Below are positions 1 to 5,724 of a stretch of DNA of 10,366 bases, one piece after another. The stretch comes from Gammaproteobacteria bacterium. Its GTDB lineage: Bacteria > Pseudomonadota > Gammaproteobacteria > GCA-001735895. The notes beneath the pieces are model-generated. The model made no database searches. It was not told the origin of the DNA and worked only from the letters and a program-made list of their open reading frames with translations. A program made the translations under genes and the position numbers. Every line of letters begins with the position of its first letter. The stretch's first letter is position 1. The DNA is taken from the NCBI GenBank assembly GCA_029288195.1, contig JARFPR010000430.1, positions 1 through 10,366 on the forward strand, read 5' to 3'.

Positions 1-324
1 TGCTGCTTCCCGATAGTCGGCTGGAACTATTGATGCAGGCCAGGCTCTAAGACTCAACGCCGTTACCGGCATCTTGCACATATTTGCAACCAACCCCAAG
101 GCGCCTGCGCGAAACAGAGGCTTGCTCTATACTTTCCAGCAAGAATCACTCACACAGAGTCCTCTGGGCACCCGTGCTCTCGCTGACATTTTGCCTGCCG
201 GGAGCCGCTACTGATACTCGAAACCCGGGGGTCCGTTGTGCCGGAAGCGGACTCTGGGTCTCGAACAGAATCCCACTGATATATACTGGCCATTAAATTG
301 GGCGACGGACAGTGAGTAACAACA
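1..324. other. Left-edge non-coding region before the first gene
   Basis: No convincing complete gene lies here. Frame 3 on the plus strand is open from the window edge to a TAA at 48-50 (last residues LLPDSRLELLMQARL). This could be the tail of a gene that starts outside the window, but 15 sense codons are too few to decide. The open frames on either strand further in lack a good start site and show no recognisable motif. The stretch contains one copy of the GTCCG-type inverted repeat (231-252) and a possible -10 box TATACT at 282-287 ahead of the gene at 325. I see no good -35 box for it. No tRNA fold is recognisable. Confidence 0.5.
231..252. repeat. Short imperfect inverted repeat (GTCCGTT / AGCGGAC)
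   Basis: GTCCGTT at 231-237 pairs with AGCGGAC at 246-252 across an 8-base loop (seven pairs, one of them G-T). It resembles the copies at 1652-1722 and 2066-2133. No T-run follows, so it is unlikely to be an intrinsic terminator. It is most likely a degenerate member of a dispersed intergenic repeat family. Confidence 0.5.
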
Positions 325-546
325 ATGGAGACACTCAGGTTTGATGTTTTCGGACGCCAGGTTCTTATTACCGCTTCTAACAACGGCTGGGTTACGTTTT
401 ACTTGGGCGCCGAAGGGAAAAAACGATCAGCGCCCGATATAGTAATACCTCCAGATATTCAGAAGTCGGAGATCGCGCAATATCTCGACGATCTATGCCA
501 CGAATGGGCTACGGAACAGCACCCTAGTGTCAAGCAGCTAGATTAA
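325..546 (+). CDS. Small uncharacterised protein (possible DUF7661 family)
   Basis: A 73-residue soluble protein with no signal peptide, membrane segment or cysteine cluster. Its N-terminal half looks like beta strands (FDVFGRQVLITASNNGWVTF, residues 4-23), followed by a short polar turn (GAEGKKRSAPD, about 28-38). The C-terminal half has a predicted acidic helix (SEIAQYLDDLCHEWAT, about 48-63). The layout FDVFGRQ, then YLG-EGKKR, then IVIPPD, then YLDDLCHEWA recalls, from memory, short proteins of unknown function annotated DUF7661 in gammaproteobacteria. That assignment needs a profile search. The ATG at 325 is the natural start, although the upstream GTGAG is only a weak ribosome site. The gene stands alone: the next gene is convergent and shares the terminator region at 638-661. 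Function unknown. Confidence 0.72.
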   Translation: METLRFDVFGRQVLITASNNGWVTFYLGAEGKKRSAPDIVIPPDIQKSEIAQYLDDLCHEWATEQHPSVKQLD

Positions 547-637
547 TCACTACCGTCAGCCTGAACTCTAAAGGCAGACACTCGTGATTGCTTCTCGGGC
601 TTCCCTGAACGGCCATAAGCAAATACTCGGCAAACAT

Positions 638-661
638 AAAAAACCCCGCACAGTGGCGGGG
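638..661 (-). terminator. Rho-independent terminator of the lipoprotein gene
   Basis: CCCCGC (644-649) and GCGGGG (656-661) form a perfect six-pair GC stem with a six-base loop. Read on the minus strand, the stem is followed directly by a run of six T (643-638). It lies about 75 bases past the stop codon of the minus-strand lipoprotein gene. On the plus strand the stem is followed by CTTCGGTTTT, so it may also work weakly for the small gene ending at 546. Confidence 0.85.
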
Positions 662-736
662 CTTCGGTTTTAAACTTTACCTTGCTAGTTGGAGGATATA
701 CGAGAAAGATACTTTCAAATTCCAGGGATCATGGCT

Positions 737-1537
737 TTATGTATTCAGTTCACTCATGATCTTTCCGAGTGTGGCTCTCAGGCTTTGCAGCATATGTGGT
801 TCGAGTTTCTTGAAATTCGCCGCATCCCCGACTTGGGAGTCACTGCTAACCGGGCGCTCCGCAAGGGTGGCGTCTGATTCTTTCCAGATAACCTTGCCAT
901 CCTGATTGACAGCCATCAAATCAACTTTAACCGTTGCATAGTTTTTGCCAACTTGCACCAGGCCGTTATAGTTCGTTCCATCAATTGAATAGCCATAGGT
1001 AATGTTGACATGCACGGCGGCATCAAGGCCTAAATCCCGTGCTAGCGACGCCATATTTTTTTTATCGCTAATGCGTTTATATCCACGGGCTATATTTTTC
1101 TTACCAAACATGGAGTTTCCTGAAGCCCTGGTGTTTGCATAAACATTGTCATCAGTAACGTTTTTCTCAGGCAACAAAATGTAGTTATTGGTTTTTGACA
1201 TACTACTAAACACCGTTGGTATTGATTTGTCGAGCATCTGCTGCGAGTTTTGGAGAAAGCCTTTGTCCGACGATAACGCGCTAAGCGCTCCGCTCAGGCT
1301 GGAATCGGAATCAACCTGGGCAATATAGACCTCGGCCGTAATGGAAACAATTCCGAATATTTTGTCTGCGCCAAAAGCAGAAGTGTCTTTGGATCTACCC
1401 AGAGCGTCAAACAGTGTCATACTCGTTGACGCGTCTTTGCTGGATATCGTGCAGCCTGCCTGTATTGATACTAATGCCAGGGTTGCCACTGTGACCATTA
1501 CTTTTGTTAAGCCGGTCATTTCGCGAAAGGTGATCAT
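737..1537 (-). CDS. Predicted lipoprotein of unknown function
   Basis: A 266-residue protein with an export signal: MITFREMTGLTK, then a hydrophobic stretch (about 13-27), then a lipobox ending in cysteine at residue 29 (SIQAGC). The -3 position is Gln rather than the usual Leu, so lipidation is likely but not certain. The mature part is mixed alpha/beta and Ser/Asn-rich. A central region (LARDLGLDAAVHVNITYGYS, about 165-184) looks like an alpha/beta core strand. A strand-rich region with KVDLMAVNQDGKVIWKES follows, resembling surface or periplasmic lipoproteins that assemble from CsgG/LpoB-like folds. This is shape resemblance only. The ATG at 1537 is preceded by AGGA (1548-1551) about ten bases away. 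The gene is monocistronic with its own terminator at 638-661. No partner genes suggest a role. Probably anchored to the inner leaflet of the outer membrane. Confidence 0.82.
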   Translation of the reverse strand: MITFREMTGLTKVMVTVATLALVSIQAGCTISSKDASTSMTLFDALGRSKDTSAFGADKIFGIVSITAEVYIAQVDSDSSLSGALSALSSDKGFLQNSQQMLDKSIPTVFSSMSKTNNYILLPEKNVTDDNVYANTRASGNSMFGKKNIARGYKRISDKKNMASLARDLGLDAAVHVNITYGYSIDGTNYNGLVQVGKNYATVKVDLMAVNQDGKVIWKESDATLAERPVSSDSQVGDAANFKKLEPHMLQSLRATLGKIMSELNT

Positions 1538-1651
1538 GTCATAAAATTCCTGTTGATTTTTTTACAGTATAGTTGGTTATTTCAGTTCTACATGGGGGAG
1601 AGATAATTTGGAAATTCAGGGTGAACAATACTTTATTACCGTAGTCACGGA

Positions 1652-1722
1652 TGTCCGCTTAGGCCGTAGGTTGTCTCCCACTCATATTTTATGAGGGTTC
1701 GCTTTGGGTCGTAAGCCGACCC
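1652..1722. repeat. Degenerate GTCYGCTT repeat copies with nested hairpins
   Basis: A half copy TGTCCGCTT lies at 1652-1660. A fuller copy at 1697-1720 has arms GTTCGCTT and AAGCCGAC (seven of eight positions pair, one as G-T). Inside it sits a competing perfect hairpin, GGGTCG (1706-1711) with CGACCC (1717-1722) and a five-base loop. No T-run follows. A further half copy, TGTCCGTTTT, occurs at 1741-1750. These look like decayed members of the family also seen at 231-252 and 2066-2133. Confidence 0.55.
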
Positions 1723-1755
1723 TTATCCATGAAGTCTGTGTGTCCGTTTTCACCT

Positions 1756-1785
1756 TTGGCATGAACTATTTCACTGAAATGTAAT
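1756..1785 (+). promoter_or_regulatory. Predicted sigma-70 promoter of the small acidic protein gene
   Basis: TTGGCA (1756-1761, five of six to TTGACA) and TGTAAT (1780-1785, five of six to TATAAT) are separated by 18 bases. Transcription would begin near 1792 and give a leader of about 40 bases before the ATG at 1832. This is the best promoter match I can find in the window. It is a pattern match only. Confidence 0.5.
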
Positions 1786-1793
1786 GTCATTAG

Positions 1794-1816
1794 GGTGAAA
1801 ATATAGCGGTGAAAAT
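1794..1816 (+). repeat. Direct repeat GGTGAAAAT in the leader of the small gene
   Basis: GGTGAAAAT occurs at 1794-1802 and again at 1808-1816, a 14-base period. The inverse, TTTTCACC, lies upstream at 1747-1754 and overlaps the edge of the predicted -35 region. The two direct copies fall near the predicted transcription start and just ahead of the Shine-Dalgarno site. They could be a regulator or RNA-protein binding site, or chance in AT-rich DNA. Confidence 0.35.
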
Positions 1817-1831
1817 TTGGAGGATGATCCA

Positions 1832-2011
1832 ATGCATTACCCTGAAGACGCTGAGCCGAAGGACTATGCTGATAAGTCTAAGAATCAACATCTGATTTTT
1901 GATGGAACGGCGAATCTGGATTATTTAGATGATAATCAAATCCCTCAGGTTAAGGGTTTGGTTGAATTGCTAAATCACTATTTAGCCGACAAGCCTGATC
2001 GGGATCACTAA
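1832..2011 (+). CDS. Small acidic hypothetical protein
   Basis: A 59-residue, strongly charged and acidic protein with no signal peptide, membrane segment or cysteine. An open frame extends back to a TTG at 1817. The ATG at 1832 is the better start because GGAGGA (1819-1824) lies seven bases before it, and starting at 1817 would place the ribosome site inside the gene. The N-terminal third is polar and probably disordered (Glu, Asp, Lys, Tyr). The C-terminal part (DYLDDNQIPQVKGLVELLNHYL, split around residue 40) looks like one amphipathic helix, which could bind a partner. A promoter is predicted at 1756-1785. I do not recognise the family. Its AT-rich composition matches the left part of the window, not the metabolic genes to the right. 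Confidence 0.65.
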   Translation: MHYPEDAEPKDYADKSKNQHLIFDGTANLDYLDDNQIPQVKGLVELLNHYLADKPDRDH

Positions 2012-2033
2012 GTCTTAGTTTCTTTTTTTCTTT
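2007..2033 (+). terminator. Weak T-rich terminator after the small acidic gene
   Basis: ACTAA (2007-2011, overlapping the stop codon) pairs with TTAGT (2015-2019) over a three-base loop. A pyrimidine tract of mostly T follows (2019-2033). The stem is short and AT-rich, so the call rests mainly on the T-tract and its position directly at the gene end. Confidence 0.35.
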
Positions 2034-2065
2034 GGAACAATTATCGAATATCTGACAAGGGCTGT

Positions 2066-2133
2066 AAGCAGACCCCAAATTAGGAAACTTGAGTGTCTGC
2101 TTTCACGACAACCCGAATCTACCGGAAGCAGAT
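2066..2133. repeat. Triple AAGCAGA / TCTGCTT inverted-repeat cluster
   Basis: AAGCAGAC (2066-2073) is a perfect eight-base inverse of GTCTGCTT (2095-2102). The latter also pairs with AAGCAGA (2126-2132) further on. The middle arm could therefore form either of two mutually exclusive hairpins. The cluster lies between the small gene (+) and the 3' end of glcB (-), two convergent genes, in about 180 bases with no gene. It has no T-run typical of a terminator. Its arms differ by one base (T for C) from those at 231-252 and 1652-1660. Confidence 0.55.
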
Positions 2134-2192
2134 TTATACGTGGGGTTACGCCGTAAGACGATCCCGGCAAGATCTCGAATAACGGAATCCAG

Positions 2193-4361
2193 CTAGTTTC
2201 CGAGCGCCGCCTTGAGTTCGCGTCGGCGAGCATGCAGCACCGGTTCGGTATAGCCGTTGGCAACCTCGCGGCCCTGGAATACCAAGTCGAGCGCGGCTTG
2301 AAACGCGACACTCTTGTCAAAATCAGGCGCCATATTGCGGTACTGCGGGTCGCTTTCATTCTGCCGATCAACCACCTCGGCCATTTTTTCAAATACACTG
2401 CGCACCTGGTCCGCATCGGTGACGCCGTGATGTAACCAGTTGGCGATGTGCTGACTCGAGATCCGCAACGTTGCGCGGTCTTCCATCAGATCGGTGTCGC
2501 CGATATCGGGCACCTTGGAACAACCCACGCCCTGGTCGATCCAGCGCACCACGTAGCCCAGTATTCCCTGGGCATTGTTTTCCAGCTCCATCATGAGTTC
2601 GCTTTGCTTGACCTTGCGTTCACCGAGCAAAGGAATGGTCAGAATGTCATCGAGACTGGCGCGCAGGCACTGCGCGAGTTGCTGCTGCCGCGCAGACACA
2701 TCGACCTGGTGGTAATGCATCGCATGCAGGCAGGCCGCAACCGCCGAGGGCACCCAGGCGGTGTTGGCACCGGCACGCGGATGCGCAATTTTCTGTTCCA
2801 TCATCGCCGCCATTTCATCGGGTGCAGCCCACATACCCTTACCGATCTGGCCATGACCGGGCAATCCTGCTTCCAGCCCGACGTCGACGTTCCAGTCCTC
2901 GTAGGCCAGCAGCCAGGTGGAATTTTTGATATCGTTCTTTGGAATCATCGCTCCGGCTTCCATGCTGGTATGAATTTCATCGCCGGTGCGGTCGAGAAAG
3001 CCGGTATTGATAAAAATAACGCGCTCTCGCGCCGCGTGAATACATCCCCTCAGGTTCACGGTGGTGCGACGTTCTTCATCCATGATGCCGATTTTCAATG
3101 TCGCGGGCTCCAGCCCAAGCGCATCTTCAACCATTTCGAACAGCCTGATCGCCGCCTCGACTTCTTCCGGTCCATGTATTTTCGGTTTTACAATATTGAC
3201 GCTGCCTGCACGACTGTTTTTAAACGGCCCGTTACCTAGCAGGTCATGCTTGGCGGCCAAAACGGTTACCATTGCATCGAGGAAGGTCTCCGGGATTTCC
3301 TTACCGTCACAGGTTACGGCATCGGTATACATATGGGTGCCGACGTTCCGCACCAGCATCAGGCTGCGTCCGGGCAAAGCAAAAACAGACCCATCCGGGG
3401 CGATGAATTCGGGGTCCGGATTCAGACTGCGTTCGATTGTTTCCTTGCCGCGTGCAACCGTGGCCTTAAGATCACCTTTCATCAAACCGAACCAGTGTCG
3501 ATAGACCCTGACCTTATCCTCGGCATCGACTGCCGACACCGAGTCTTCGCAATCCATGATAGTTGTGACAGCTGACTCGAGATTGATATCGTAGATGTTG
3601 GCAAGGTCTCCCTGGCCGATAAAGAAGCCCTCGCCGATCAACAATTCGATATGCAGGTTATTGTGACGTAACAGTACAGCGCTCGGTTGCTCGGGATCTC
3701 CCCGGTAGCCGGCGAAACATTCGCGCCAGCCGAGCTCGGTTTCCTTGCCGTCACCCATGACCACAACCAGTTTCCCCGACACGACTTTGTAGCGCACCGC
3801 GTAGGCATGGCTACCGGTTGCAAGCGGCACCGCCTGGTCGAGGAAATCACGTGCGTAACGAATAACCTGTTGACCGCGAACCGGGTTGTACTTTGCGGTC
3901 TTCTTGCAACCATCGACCTCGAGAATGATATTGGTGCCGTAGAGCGCGTCGTAGAGGCTGTACCAGCGGGCATTGGCCGCGTTGAGTGCATAGCGCGCGT
4001 TGTCGACCGGTACCACCAACTGCGGTCCCGCGATCACCGCAATCTCGTCGTCGACATTTTCGGTGGTTACCTTGAAAGGATCTGGTTCCGGAACCAGGTA
4101 ACCGATCTCCTGCAGGAAAGCCAGGTACGGATCACGCTGCACCGGTCCAGGATTCGCCTTGTGCCAGTCATCGATCTTCGTTTGCAGCTGGTCCCGCTGC
4201 TGCAGTAGGTCCGAGTTCTGCGGACCCAGTTCGGCCACGATCTGCGCCAGGGATTGCCAGAATGACGGAGCCTCGACTCCCGTGCCTGCCGAGATTTCCT
4301 CGACCAGGTCGTACAGTGCGCGGTCTACGCTGAGACCGCTGATATCTACGCGATCGCTCAT
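2193..4361 (-). CDS. glcB: Malate synthase G
   Basis: Condenses glyoxylate with acetyl-CoA to give malate and CoA, in the cytoplasm. This is the step that brings glyoxylate, from isocitrate lyase or glycolate oxidation, into central metabolism. The 722 residues match the usual length of the monomeric G isoform (E. coli 723). The TIM-barrel core carries the family signatures: Arg338 in MLVRNVGTHMY, the metal-binding acidic residues in GIMDEERR (about 425-432) and in FLDRTGDEIH (Asp458), and the catalytic base Asp628 in MEDRATLRIS. Cys614 lies 14 residues before it, as in the E. coli enzyme. The N-terminal clamp and C-terminal plug regions are complete. The ATG at 4361 has AGGGA (4370-4374) eight bases upstream. 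It is divergent from the quinone oxidoreductase gene and appears monocistronic. No glycolate oxidase or isocitrate lyase gene is in the window. I see no clear terminator downstream. Confidence 0.97.
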   Translation of the reverse strand: MSDRVDISGLSVDRALYDLVEEISAGTGVEAPSFWQSLAQIVAELGPQNSDLLQQRDQLQTKIDDWHKANPGPVQRDPYLAFLQEIGYLVPEPDPFKVTTENVDDEIAVIAGPQLVVPVDNARYALNAANARWYSLYDALYGTNIILEVDGCKKTAKYNPVRGQQVIRYARDFLDQAVPLATGSHAYAVRYKVVSGKLVVVMGDGKETELGWRECFAGYRGDPEQPSAVLLRHNNLHIELLIGEGFFIGQGDLANIYDINLESAVTTIMDCEDSVSAVDAEDKVRVYRHWFGLMKGDLKATVARGKETIERSLNPDPEFIAPDGSVFALPGRSLMLVRNVGTHMYTDAVTCDGKEIPETFLDAMVTVLAAKHDLLGNGPFKNSRAGSVNIVKPKIHGPEEVEAAIRLFEMVEDALGLEPATLKIGIMDEERRTTVNLRGCIHAARERVIFINTGFLDRTGDEIHTSMEAGAMIPKNDIKNSTWLLAYEDWNVDVGLEAGLPGHGQIGKGMWAAPDEMAAMMEQKIAHPRAGANTAWVPSAVAACLHAMHYHQVDVSARQQQLAQCLRASLDDILTIPLLGERKVKQSELMMELENNAQGILGYVVRWIDQGVGCSKVPDIGDTDLMEDRATLRISSQHIANWLHHGVTDADQVRSVFEKMAEVVDRQNESDPQYRNMAPDFDKSVAFQAALDLVFQGREVANGYTEPVLHARRRELKAALGN

Positions 4362-4583
4362 AAATAATGTCCCTGGATCCTGTTACTAAAACCACCTAAT
4401 GGCGCCGAATTGCCGAGTATATATAGCTTGCGGGACAAAACTAGGACCTGATCGGTAATATTGAAAATTTATATGCACAACTTTAAACGGGCCACTTTGC
4501 AAATAGCACCTCAAGCCCGAATTAGGATAAGATTCAGATTATTGCCTGCAGGCTCAAATCTCCAGAAAATTTAAGGAAACTCT
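4362..4583. promoter_or_regulatory. Divergent promoter region between glcB and the quinone oxidoreductase gene
   Basis: This 222-base space must hold the starts of two divergent genes. It is AT-rich, with a TATATATA stretch near 4420 that could serve as a -10 box for glcB. Several other AT-rich boxes occur around 4455-4490, but no pair has good spacing and consensus on either strand. A 10-base perfect palindrome, GCCTGCAGGC (4544-4553), sits about 30 bases ahead of the plus-strand gene and could be an operator. AAGGAAA (4573-4579) is the ribosome site for the gene at 4584. Confidence 0.45.
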
Positions 4584-5570
4584 ATGAAAGCAATTACGTT
4601 GCGCGACTTTGGCGGCCCCGAGATGATGCAATTAAGCGAGGTTGAAAAGCCCTCGCCCGATGACGGTCAGGTACTGGTCAAGGTGATGAATTCGTCAGTA
4701 AATCGGCCAGATATCATCCAGCGCGAGGGCAACTACCCACCCCCGCCCGGAGATTCTGAAATTCTCGGACTCGAAGTTGCCGGAGTGGTTGAGTCGAATG
4801 GCAATAACGCCAACCGTTTTAAACCCGGTGACCGCGTGGTGGCGCTGGTTGGTGGCGGTGGCTATGCCGAGTTTGCGCTGGCACGAGAAGATCACGCGAT
4901 GTCGATTCCGGATTCGGTCAGCTTCGAACAGGCCGCCTGTATCTGCGAAACCTATATCACTGCCTATCTAAATTTGTTCATGCTCGGCGAGGTGCAGGGC
5001 AAGCCGTCGGTTTTGATTCATGGCGGTGGCGGTGGCGTTGCGACCGCAGCGATTCAGCTTTGCAGAGCCCTGACTCCTGATACCGAGATTATTGTCACGG
5101 CATCCAGCGCGAAACTTGAGCGGGTTGCGCAGCAAGGTGCCGACCACGTCATCGATTACCGCGAGCAGGATTTTGCCGTGGAGATTAAAGGTATTACCGC
5201 GGGGCGCGGTGTCGATGTCATTCTCGATCACATCGGCGCAAAGTACCTGCAACCGAACATGAAATCCCTCGCGCTGGCCGGCACCCTGATGTTGATCGGC
5301 GTCATGGGAGGTATCAAGGCCGAGCTGAATCTCGCGACCATGATGGTCAAGCGACAGCGCATCATCGGTTCAGTGCTGCGTTCTCGGCCAGTCGCTGAAA
5401 AGGCTGCGATCATTAGTCAGTTCGAATCGAACGTGATACCACTTTTCGCAGCGGGTAAAATCGAACCCCTGGTCGATGCCAGCTTTGCGCTCAAGGATGC
5501 CGCCGAAGCGCATAGGCTGATGGAACAAGGTGGCCATTTCGGCAAGATCATCCTGTCCAACCAGGAGTAA
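4584..5570 (+). CDS. NAD(P)H-quinone oxidoreductase, PIG3-like zinc-free MDR family
   Basis: A 328-residue cytosolic medium-chain reductase. Members reduce quinones or related carbonyl compounds with NADPH. The exact substrate cannot be read from sequence. The N-terminal GroES-like domain (about 1-120) has the PIG3-type signature NRPDIIQREGNYPPPPG (40-56) followed by ILGLEVAGVVE (60-70). The zinc-binding Cys/His set of alcohol dehydrogenases is absent. The Rossmann domain (about 121-260) has its nucleotide loop at HGGGGGVATAAIQL (146-159). There the family's usual AxxGxxG pattern is altered: Gly replaces the first Ala and Ala153 replaces the last Gly. The C-terminal GHFGKIIL (about 317-324) is typical of the family end. 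The ATG at 4584 has AAGGAAA seven bases upstream. The gene stands alone, divergent from glcB and convergent with the formate dehydrogenase operon. Confidence 0.9.
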   Translation: MKAITLRDFGGPEMMQLSEVEKPSPDDGQVLVKVMNSSVNRPDIIQREGNYPPPPGDSEILGLEVAGVVESNGNNANRFKPGDRVVALVGGGGYAEFALAREDHAMSIPDSVSFEQAACICETYITAYLNLFMLGEVQGKPSVLIHGGGGGVATAAIQLCRALTPDTEIIVTASSAKLERVAQQGADHVIDYREQDFAVEIKGITAGRGVDVILDHIGAKYLQPNMKSLALAGTLMLIGVMGGIKAELNLATMMVKRQRIIGSVLRSRPVAEKAAIISQFESNVIPLFAAGKIEPLVDASFALKDAAEAHRLMEQGGHFGKIILSNQE

Positions 5571-5599
5571 GGCCATCAGGGTCGTCCCCGGCCCTATAT

Positions 5600-5693
5600 C
5601 GTCATCCCCGCAACCTTTAATGTCTTTCCCGCGCAAGCGGGAATCTTTCAATTACCATGACGTTACAAGATCCCCGCTTGCGCGGGGATGACG
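5600..5693. repeat. REP-like doublet of inverted GC-rich hairpins between convergent genes
   Basis: The element is bounded by a perfect 12-base inverted repeat, CGTCATCCCCGC (5600-5611) and GCGGGGATGACG (5682-5693). Inside are two hairpins in opposite orientation. TTCCCGC / GCGGGAA (5626-5632 / 5637-5643) has a GCAA tetraloop. ATCCCCGC / GCGGGGAT (5670-5677 / 5682-5689) has a TTGC loop, which reads GCAA on the other strand. The form resembles the GTCATTCCCGC...GCGGGAATC intergenic repeats common in proteobacteria. Both neighbouring genes end here (5570 on plus, 5725 on minus), so the element probably also stops transcription or protects both 3' ends. That role is inference. No T-run accompanies it. 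Confidence 0.8.
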
Positions 5694-5724
5694 GAGTAAA
5701 TTCGTGGAGATGTCGGTCTTTGGA

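Noticed and set aside
3..50. Open frame from the left edge, possibly the C-terminus of an upstream plus-strand gene
   Set aside because: Only 15 sense codons before the stop and no recognisable motif. An open stretch this short is common by chance.
84..296. 70-codon open frame on the plus strand starting with TTG
   Set aside because: No ribosome site, low-complexity composition and no domain pattern. The overlapping minus-strand frame (150-383) is equally weak and runs into the real gene at 325.
689..877. 62-codon frame with GGAGGA next to a TTG start
   Set aside because: Most of it is antisense to the 3' end of the lipoprotein gene. The GGAGGA lies at or inside the start, so it cannot serve as its ribosome site.
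1541..1831. Possible riboswitch or structured RNA in the 290-base gap
   Set aside because: The hairpins found are short repeat copies. No known riboswitch core could be recognised, and the region is better explained by the degenerate repeats and a promoter.
2448..3239. Long 263-codon plus-strand frame inside glcB
   Set aside because: It is the antisense shadow of malate synthase G, whose catalytic motifs are complete on the minus strand. The frame is rich in His and Arg, as expected from antisense reading.
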